A program made the translations under genes and the position numbers. Below, one piece after another: positions 56,778 to 64,000 of a stretch of 64,000 nt of DNA (the stretch's first letter is position 1; each line of letters begins with the position of its first letter). Under the pieces are notes generated by a model. It had not been told where the DNA came from. It was given only the letters and a program-made list of their open reading frames with translations, and made no database searches. Origin of the DNA: Amorphus orientalis (GTDB taxonomy: Bacteria; Pseudomonadota; Alphaproteobacteria; Rhizobiales; Amorphaceae); contig NZ_JAUSUL010000006.1 in assembly GCF_030814015.1 (NCBI RefSeq), positions 26,224 through 90,223 on the forward strand, read 5' to 3'.

Positions 56778-57752
56778 TCAGCTCGCGTGGCGGCTGGCGT
56801 CGGCGCCGTAATAGTTGATGTAGCGGCTGGAAATGCCCGAGACCGGCAGCACCATCAGCACGTCCGTCGTGTTGAACTGGTGGTCCACCACCGCGCCGTC
56901 GCCGACGAAGGCGCCGAGCCGCAGATAGCCCTTGATCAGCGGCGGCAGCGCATGCAGCGCGGCGCGGGCGTCGACGGCTTCCTTCGGCATCCGGTTCATC
57001 GAGGTGTAGCGCTCCGGCAGGGCCTTCACGCGCCACTCGTCCGGCGTCATGCAGTTGTGGTGCAGGAACGAGAGCGGCGTCGCCAGGCGCTCCGGGTCGG
57101 TGCCTTCCAGGCTGGCACAGCCGATCATCACGTCGATGCCGTGCATCAGCACGTAGGACCACACCCCGTGCCACAGAAGCTCGACCGTGCGCTTGTTGCG
57201 GTAGGGCTTTAGCACGCACGAGCGGCCGAGCTCCAGGAAGCGCAGATTGGTGTGGGCATCCAGCATCGGCTGGATGTCGAACTCGCCGGCCGTGTAGAAG
57301 CCGCCGTTCATGTCGGCGATTTCCTGGCGCAGCAGCCGGTAGGTGCCAACCACCTGGGGCTTGCGCCGCCGGAAGGCCTTGGGCGGGGCCTCGTGATCCA
57401 GGACCAGCATGTGGTCGCAGAACGGATCGTAGGAATCCATGTCCCGGCGCGTTGCAAGAACGTTGATATCCGGGATCGCCGCCATCTCCTCGTAGAAGAC
57501 GCGGTAGCGGATGTTCTGTGCCTTGCGGACTTCGCCGGCGGTCCGGGCAAGCCGGACTTCGAGCGATCCGAGCTGTCCCAGCGTGGGGGAGAAGCGATCG
57601 CGCGGGGTGTGCTTGCCATTGGCAAACCGCATTCCCGGGATCCACCGAACCGGCCGACCGTAGGGACGGTCGGTGGGAACGAATCGTCTCGTAGATGCTT
57701 TTGGTATCATCCGTCTACTGGCCGGCCGCTTGGCCCCCTTCATTCCGTGCAT
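56778..57752 (-). CDS. olsB: Ornithine N-acyltransferase OlsB
   Basis: OlsB (GNAT fold) acylates ornithine with a 3-hydroxyacyl-ACP to give lyso-ornithine lipid, a phosphorus-free membrane lipid. Family blocks: EVRLARTAGEVRKAQNIRYR VFYEE, RDMDSYDPFCDHMLVLD, VGTYRLLRQE, FLELGRSCVLKPYR NKRTVELLW, and CASLEGTDPE. Usual length is near 290-300 aa; the frame is open for 383, so the start is uncertain. ATG 57752 (324 aa) is used; ATG 57710 (310 aa) and ATG 57632 (284 aa) are alternatives, none with a strong ribosome site. olsA is not adjacent. Confidence 0.88.
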   Translation of the reverse strand: MHGMKGAKRPASRRMIPKASTRRFVPTDRPYGRPVRWIPGMRFANGKHTPRDRFSPTLGQLGSLEVRLARTAGEVRKAQNIRYRVFYEEMAAIPDINVLATRRDMDSYDPFCDHMLVLDHEAPPKAFRRRKPQVVGTYRLLRQEIADMNGGFYTAGEFDIQPMLDAHTNLRFLELGRSCVLKPYRNKRTVELLWHGVWSYVLMHGIDVMIGCASLEGTDPERLATPLSFLHHNCMTPDEWRVKALPERYTSMNRMPKEAVDARAALHALPPLIKGYLRLGAFVGDGAVVDHQFNTTDVLMVLPVSGISSRYINYYGADASRHAS

Positions 57753-58121
57753 CCCGGTTCCCGGGTATGGCGACGGTACGAACTCCAGTCGAAATCGGCG
57801 CGGACGAGACTGTCCGAAGTCTGAACATTCATCCTGCGCGTTTCCTTCCTGACGCTGAACATACGGTTCCAGGTCTCCCCTGACAATCGGTAGCTGACTG
57901 TCTCGGGGCGACCGTGCCGTCGCGATCACACCGGCAGGCGAGGCGATATGGAGCTGTCGCGTCCGCTGGATACCGGGATAACCACCTGAATTGCAATATG
58001 ACTTCTTCTGCGGTCTGGGGGCCGGTGAGGGTGGGCCGCTTGTCCGGCCGGCTGCGGTCCGCCGCGGAGATTTGATCGGTGTTCAGCGTGTAGCCGGGCC
58101 GCGCCGAAGCTGCGTACAGCC

Positions 58122-58622
58122 TTACGGGCGCGCCAGAATCTCCTCGATCAGCGAGAATGCTTCTTCCACGCTGGCCAGCCGCACTTCGCCGCGCCCGACG
58201 TCTCCGAAGCGCTTTTCGCGGTGCAGAGTGGGATGTCCGGTGCGGGCTGCGGCGAAATGCACGAGCCCGACCGGCTTTTCCTCCGAGCCGCCGCCCGGGC
58301 CGGCGACCCCGGTCACCGAGACCGTCACGTCGGCGCGCGAGCGGGCCAGCGCCCCTTTCGCCATGGCGCGGGCCACCTGTTCGCTGACCGCGCCGACTTC
58401 CTCGATCAGATCCGCCGGGACGCCGAGAAGCTCCGTCTTGGCGGCGTTCGAATAGGTGACGAAGCCCCGATCCACCACGTCCGAAGAGCCGGCGACCTCC
58501 GTCAGCGTCGCGGCAATCAGGCCGCCGGTGCACGATTCGGCGGTGGCGAGGAGGATACCCTTTTCCCGGCATCGCTCCAGGAGGTCGGTGGCCGTGGTGA
58601 CGAGCGCGGCGCGAAGGGTCAT
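58122..58622 (-). CDS. CinA C-terminal domain protein (NMN amidohydrolase PncC-like)
   Basis: A 166-aa stand-alone CinA_C domain: [20 protein letters not shown] with the catalytic Ser, [14 protein letters not shown], and [20 protein letters not shown]. This domain deamidates nicotinamide mononucleotide in NAD recycling. ATG 58622 overlaps the ispDF stop by 4 nt, so it is translated with ispDF, an arrangement common in alphaproteobacteria. Confidence 0.93.
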   Translation of the reverse strand: MTLRAALVTTATDLLERCREKGILLATAESCTGGLIAATLTEVAGSSDVVDRGFVTYSNAAKTELLGVPADLIEEVGAVSEQVARAMAKGALARSRADVTVSVTGVAGPGGGSEEKPVGLVHFAAARTGHPTLHREKRFGDVGRGEVRLASVEEAFSLIEEILARP

Positions 58623-59842
58623 GCGAAGCCTCCGGGGGCTGGCGTGTCGGAAGTTGCGGGAGCCGGCAGCGACAGCGTCGCCACGGCGGTTGCGGCGATG
58701 CCTTCGCCGCGTCCTGTGAAGCCCAGCCGTTCGCTGGTGGTCGCCTTCACCGCAACGCGCGCGACCGACACGCCGGCGATCTCGGCGATCCGGGCGCGCA
58801 TGGCGTCGCGATGCGGGCCGACCTTGGGGCGTTCGCAGATCAGCGTCAGGTCCAGATGGAGGATACGGCCTCCGCGCTCCCTGACGCGCTCGGCCGCGAA
58901 GGCCAGGAACCGATCGGACGTCGCGCCATTGTATTGCGCGTCGCTCGGCGGAAAGTGGGAGCCGATGTCGCCGTCGGCCAGCGCCCCGAAGATCGCGTCG
59001 GTCAACGTGTGCAGCCCGACGTCGGCATCGGAATGGCCGACCAGGGCCTGGTCGTGGGGAATCTCGACGCCGGCCAGCCAGACCGAGGAGCCGGGCCCGA
59101 ACCGGTGCACGTCGAAACCGGAGCCGACCCGGGTTTCCATCACCGAGAGCTGCCGGTCGGCTTCGGCGATGTCGGCGGCGGTGGTCAGCTTTTTGTTCAT
59201 CGGGTCTCCGGGCACGGTCGCGACGGTCAGGCCCGCCCATTCCGCAATGCTGGCGTCGTCGGTGAAGCGGTCGGGATCGTCGCGCGCGGCGCGCCGGTGC
59301 GCATCGATGAGCGGCGCGAAGCGGAAGGCCTGGGGCGTCTGGACGGCGCGCAGATCGGCGCGGGGAACGGTTTCGAGCACCGTATCGGCGGCGTCCACCC
59401 GCTTGACCGTGTCGGTGACCGGCAGGGCCGGGATGGCCGCGTCCGCCGTCTGCAGGTTTGTCAGAAGCCGGTCGATCAGTTCGCCGGTCACGAACGGCCG
59501 CACCGCGTCGTGGACCAGAACGATGTCCGGGCTCTCCTGCGCCAGCCGCTCCAGGCCGTGCTGCACCGATTCCTGCCGCGACCGTCCGCCGCCGACCGGT
59601 GCGAGAAGCCGGGGATCGGCCGGTGCGATGTCGGCGTAAAGGTCGGCGTCGTCCGGATGAATGACGCAGGCGACCCGCCCGATTCGCGGGTCGGCGAGCA
59701 GCGCGTCGAGCGTGCGCCGAAGCACCGGCCGGCCGCCGATGGGCCGGTACTGCTTGGGCAGCGAGCCGTCGCCGTCGCGCGCGCGAACGCCTCGGCCGGC
59801 CGCAACGATGATGGCAGCTATGCGTCGCTTCCCGCTGTCCAT
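58619..59842 (-). CDS. ispDF: Bifunctional MEP-pathway enzyme IspDF
   Basis: A 407-aa fusion for isoprenoid precursor synthesis. Residues 1-230 are IspD (CDP-ME synthase: [54 protein letters not shown]). Residues of about 240-400 are IspF (MECDP synthase: [13 protein letters not shown] with metal ligands, [47 protein letters not shown]). Both active sites look intact. The IspE that acts between them is encoded elsewhere. Start ATG 59842. Confidence 0.97.
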   Translation of the reverse strand: MDSGKRRIAAIIVAAGRGVRARDGDGSLPKQYRPIGGRPVLRRTLDALLADPRIGRVACVIHPDDADLYADIAPADPRLLAPVGGGRSRQESVQHGLERLAQESPDIVLVHDAVRPFVTGELIDRLLTNLQTADAAIPALPVTDTVKRVDAADTVLETVPRADLRAVQTPQAFRFAPLIDAHRRAARDDPDRFTDDASIAEWAGLTVATVPGDPMNKKLTTAADIAEADRQLSVMETRVGSGFDVHRFGPGSSVWLAGVEIPHDQALVGHSDADVGLHTLTDAIFGALADGDIGSHFPPSDAQYNGATSDRFLAFAAERVRERGGRILHLDLTLICERPKVGPHRDAMRARIAEIAGVSVARVAVKATTSERLGFTGRGEGIAATAVATLSLPAPATSDTPAPGGFA

Positions 59843-60002
59843 GTCGGGCCCGGCCTCGTAAACAGTGCGGCGCGCCCCTTGCGTGCCGACCCGGATCGTT
59901 TAAGCCGTGACCCCGCACGCCGACAAGGCCACGGGGCTGGTTGCTGTCACGGCAAAAATGGTTACATTGTAGGCACCTGCCCAATATGCGTAGAGAGTAG
60001 GC

Positions 60003-61016
60003 ATGTCGGACCTTCGCCCCGCACCCCTGCGGATCGGCCCAATCGAGCTTGCGAACCGGGTGAGTCTGGCGCCGATGTCCGGCATCAGCGATCTCCCGTT
60101 CCGCCGGATTGCGCGTCGTCTGGGCGCAGGGCTGGTGTTCTCCGAGATGGTGGCGAGCGACCGCCTGGTGGCCGGCGAGGTCGAGGCCGCCATGAAGGCG
60201 GAATGCGCCGGCATTGCGCCGCGGGCGGTCCAGCTCGCCGGCTGCCGCGCCGGTGACATGGCGGAAGCGGCGCGGATGGTGGAGTCCAACGGCGCCGATC
60301 TCATCGACATCAATATGGGCTGCCCGGCCAAGCGGGTGGTCGGCGGCCTGGCGGGTTCCGCGCTGATGCGCGACCTGGACCACGCGGTGGGCCTGATCCG
60401 GGCCGTTCGCAGCGCCGTCTCCGTGCCGGTCACCGTGAAGATGCGGCTGGGCTGGGACCATGCGTCGATCAATGCTCCCGAGCTTGCCCGTCGGGCGGAG
60501 GCGGAGGGGATCTCCCTGGTCACGGTGCACGGGCGGACCCGGCAGCAATTCTACAAGGGCGAGGCGGACTGGGACGCGATCCGTCCCGTCGTCGAGGCTG
60601 TGTCGATCCCGGTGATCGCCAACGGCGATTGCGCCGACGCCGCCGGCGCGCGCGACATGCTGGCCCGGTCCGGGGCGTCCGGCGTGATGGTCGGGCGCGC
60701 GGCGACCGGCCGGCCGTGGCTGCCCGGCGCGATCGCGGCCGCACTCGATGACGGCGGCGAGGTGCGGCGCCCCCGTGAAGCCGGCGCTCTGATGCTGGAA
60801 CTGGCGGAGGCGACGGTCGCGCACTACGGGGCGGAAATCGGCGTGCGCTGCGTGCGCAAGCACCTGACCGTCGCGCTGACCGACGTGGCGGGCGACGGAA
60901 CGGTCGCCGAGCGCCCCGGCCTGCGCCGCGCCATTCTGACCGAGGACGATCCCGGACGCCTTCTCCCGCTCGTCGAAGCCTGGTTTGCGGAAACGCCCGA
61001 GGAACTCGCTGCATGA
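60003..61016 (+). CDS. dusB: tRNA-dihydrouridine synthase DusB
   Basis: A 337-aa FMN enzyme reducing specific tRNA uridines. Motifs: [59 protein letters not shown] with the catalytic Cys, [38 protein letters not shown] and [14 protein letters not shown]. The gene (nifR3) heads the ntrBC operon as in most alphaproteobacteria; its stop overlaps ntrB by 4 nt. The gap to ispDF (about 160 nt) holds the divergent promoters. Confidence 0.96.
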   Translation: MSDLRPAPLRIGPIELANRVSLAPMSGISDLPFRRIARRLGAGLVFSEMVASDRLVAGEVEAAMKAECAGIAPRAVQLAGCRAGDMAEAARMVESNGADLIDINMGCPAKRVVGGLAGSALMRDLDHAVGLIRAVRSAVSVPVTVKMRLGWDHASINAPELARRAEAEGISLVTVHGRTRQQFYKGEADWDAIRPVVEAVSIPVIANGDCADAAGARDMLARSGASGVMVGRAATGRPWLPGAIAAALDDGGEVRRPREAGALMLELAEATVAHYGAEIGVRCVRKHLTVALTDVAGDGTVAERPGLRRAILTEDDPGRLLPLVEAWFAETPEELAA

Positions 61017-62127
61017 CGAAGACGAAGCCGTCTCTGCCGGAGGCCATGCTCGCCGCGCTGCCGCACCCGGTCATCCTGCTGGACGGGACCGACCACATCG
61101 CCGCTGCCAACAGCGCCGCCGAAGCCTTCTTCCAGGCCAGCCTGCCCTTTCTCAAGCGGACCCGGATCGTGGACCTGGTTCCGTTCGGAAGTCCGCTGTT
61201 GGCACTTCTCGTGCAGGTGCGGTCGCGGGGAGCGGCCGTCGCGGAGTACCGCGTCGACCTCTCTTCGCCCCGCCTCGGCGCCGACCGGATCGTCGATATC
61301 TATGCCTCCCCGATGGCCGAAGAGTCCGATGAGATCGTGGTGATGCTTCAGGAACGCACCATGGCCGACAAGATGGACCGCCAGCTCACCTCGCGGGGCG
61401 CGGCGCGCACGGTCACGGGCCTGGCGGCCATGCTCGCCCACGAAATCAAGAACCCGCTCTCCGGCATCCGTGGCGCGGCCCAGCTTCTGGAGCCGGCGCT
61501 CGGCGAGGACGACCGGCTTCTGGCCCGCCTCATCACCGACGAGGCCGACCGCATCGTGAAGCTGGTCGACCGGATGGAGGTCTTCTCCGACGAGCGTCCG
61601 GTCGAGCGCGAGCCGCTCAACATCCATGCCGTGCTGGAACACGTGAAGCGGCTCACCACGTCGGGCTTCGCCCGCCATGTCCGCATTCACGAGGAGTACG
61701 ATCCCTCGCTTCCGCCGGTCTACGCCAACCGCGATCAGCTCATCCAGGTGTTCATCAACCTGGTGAAGAACGCGTCCGAGGCGCTCGGGTCGAGCGACGA
61801 CGGGGAAATCGTCCTGTCGACCGCCTTCCGCCCGGGCATCCGGCTTTCGGTTCCCGGAAGCCGCGACCGGGTCAGCCTGCCCATGGAATTCTGCGTGCGC
61901 GACAACGGACCCGGCGTGCCGGAGGACATCCTTCCGCACCTGTTCGATCCGTTCATAACGACAAAGACAAACGGAACCGGTCTCGGTCTGGCGCTGGTCG
62001 CCAAGATCATCCGGGACCACGGGGGTGTCATCGAGTGTGACACGGGAAGCTCGGGGACAACTTTTCGCATTCTGATGCCCGCCTACCACGAGCGCGTGGA
62101 CGCGGCCGGCACGATGACGGAGCAGTA

Positions 62128-62128
<1 letters not shown>
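61013..62128 (+). CDS. ntrB: Nitrogen regulation sensor histidine kinase NtrB
   Basis: A 371-aa cytoplasmic kinase with no membrane helix. PAS domain near residues 10-125, HisKA with phosphoacceptor His in [20 protein letters not shown], and ATPase boxes [48 protein letters not shown] and GTTFRILMP. It phosphorylates or dephosphorylates NtrC according to the PII signal of nitrogen status. The ntrC ATG overlaps its stop in TAATG. Confidence 0.96.
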
Positions 62129-63582
<1,454 letters not shown>

Positions 63583-63583
63583 A

Positions 63584-63906
63584 GCAACGCCAGGAAAAGT
63601 GGGTACCGGTTTTCCGCCCGGGCGTTGCGCAGGAAGAAGCCAACGCCAGGAAAAGTGGGCACCGGTTTCGCGTCCGGCGTTGCGAAGAAGGAGAGCAACG
63701 CCAGGAAAAGTGGGCGCCGGTTTTCCGTCCGGCGTTGCGGGGGATGAATTCTTTCTCGCTCACGCGAGCTCACTCCGTTCGCGGCTCCGCGAGGGCGCCC
63801 TGACCGGGCGGCGCGCGGTCGCGCGCTGGTGGGTGAAGTACGGCGCAAACACTGTCTGTTGCCGGGCGCCAGTCCCAATCTCCGCTCATTCCGGCGAAAG
63901 CCGGAA
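63584..63906. repeat. Modular intergenic repeat, copy C
   Basis: Three tandem hairpins of the GCAACGCC/GGCGTTGC type at 63584-63628, 63640-63683 (first base C instead of G) and 63695-63738, spaced 55-56 nt and starting 2 nt after the ntrC stop. Then the middle tract (TTTCTCGCTCACGCGAG, CTCCGCGAGGGCGCCCTGACC) and a REP palindrome ATTCCGGCGAAAGCCGGAA at 63888-63906 that breaks off where IS30-like sequence begins. The hairpins probably terminate the dusB-ntrBC transcript. Confidence 0.85.
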
Positions 63907-64000
63907 GGTGGATTCACATTTGAAGTGCAACAGTCGTTTTAGGAAGACCTCGGCGGGTGTTCTGTAGCCGAGGCATTTTCGGGGCGTTGTGTTGAGGCGT
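63886..64000 (-). mobile_element. IS30-family transposase, C-terminal end (continues past the window)
   Basis: The minus strand is open from the window edge to a TGA at 63886-63888. It encodes RLNTTPRKCLGYRTPAEVF followed by LKRLLHFKCEST, the characteristic C-terminus of alphaproteobacterial IS30-family DDE transposases. The last residues and stop come from the adjoining REP palindrome, so the element end lies at about 63904-63912; GTGGATTCACATTTGAAGTG there is probably its terminal inverted repeat. Only about 95 bases of the element are in view, so completeness and activity cannot be judged. Confidence 0.85.

Overview
The window reads as a chromosome segment of a GC-rich, flagellated alphaproteobacterium, most probably of the order Hyphomicrobiales (Rhizobiales). 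The evidence is the rhizobial motility proteins MotC and MotD/FliK, an FtcR/Rem-type flagellar regulator, an Omp2b-like alpha-porin, an OlsB ornithine-lipid acyltransferase, a fused IspDF, and the dusB-ntrB-ntrC order. Species cannot be fixed from sequence alone. No rRNA, tRNA or CRISPR array was seen.

Layout. (1) 1-17.8 kb, motility: end of fliP, two tandem 523-aa flagellin genes with duplicated leaders, fliF, a FliH-like gene, motB, an oversized motC, fliK/motD, a periplasmic lytic transglycosylase, cheZ (opposite strand), cheY, an exported protein and ftcR. The order resembles the fliP-fla-motBC-fliK-rem block of rhizobia. (2) 17.8-22.4 kb, minus strand: a signalling operon of a PruR-like periplasmic pterin-binding protein, a membrane histidine kinase, a single-domain receiver, a receiver-EAL protein and a receiver with a MarR-like output domain. 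(3) 22.9-24.5 kb: a ferredoxin-reductase-type flavoprotein and an ArsC/YffB-like protein. (4) 24.5-31.4 kb: two sugar-porter MFS proteins, a DegT-type sugar aminotransferase, and a GMC oxidoreductase with a small partner, suggesting oxidation and amination or deamination of a sugar or cyclitol. (5) 31.5-42.3 kb: an apparent aromatic or N-heterocycle catabolic locus with an alpha/beta hydrolase, LysR regulator, lone molybdenum-hydroxylase large subunit, DapA-like aldolase, 3-hydroxyanthranilate dioxygenase and a complete branched-chain-type ABC importer. (6) 42.5-49.4 kb: porin and housekeeping genes including pccB. (7) 49.9-54.5 kb, minus strand: a complete CoxS/CoxL/CoxM-type molybdenum hydroxylase preceded by a CoxG-like protein. 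(8) 54.6-63.6 kb: two RNA methyltransferases, olsB, cinA, ispDF, dusB, ntrB and ntrC.

Intergenic spaces near 49.5, 56.6 and 63.7 kb carry a shared modular repeat: hairpins with a conserved core, a conserved tract and a REP-type palindrome. At the right edge an IS30-family transposase gene begins inside one such palindrome.

The least explained signals are: (a) the flagellin leaders, where a conserved hairpin overlaps a 7-nt sequence exactly complementary to each Shine-Dalgarno region; (b) the PruR-like/kinase/EAL operon; (c) the catabolic locus pairing an orphan molybdenum hydroxylase with a ring-cleavage dioxygenase and a divergent aldolase; (d) the modular repeat whose hairpin arms differ between copies by compensatory changes.
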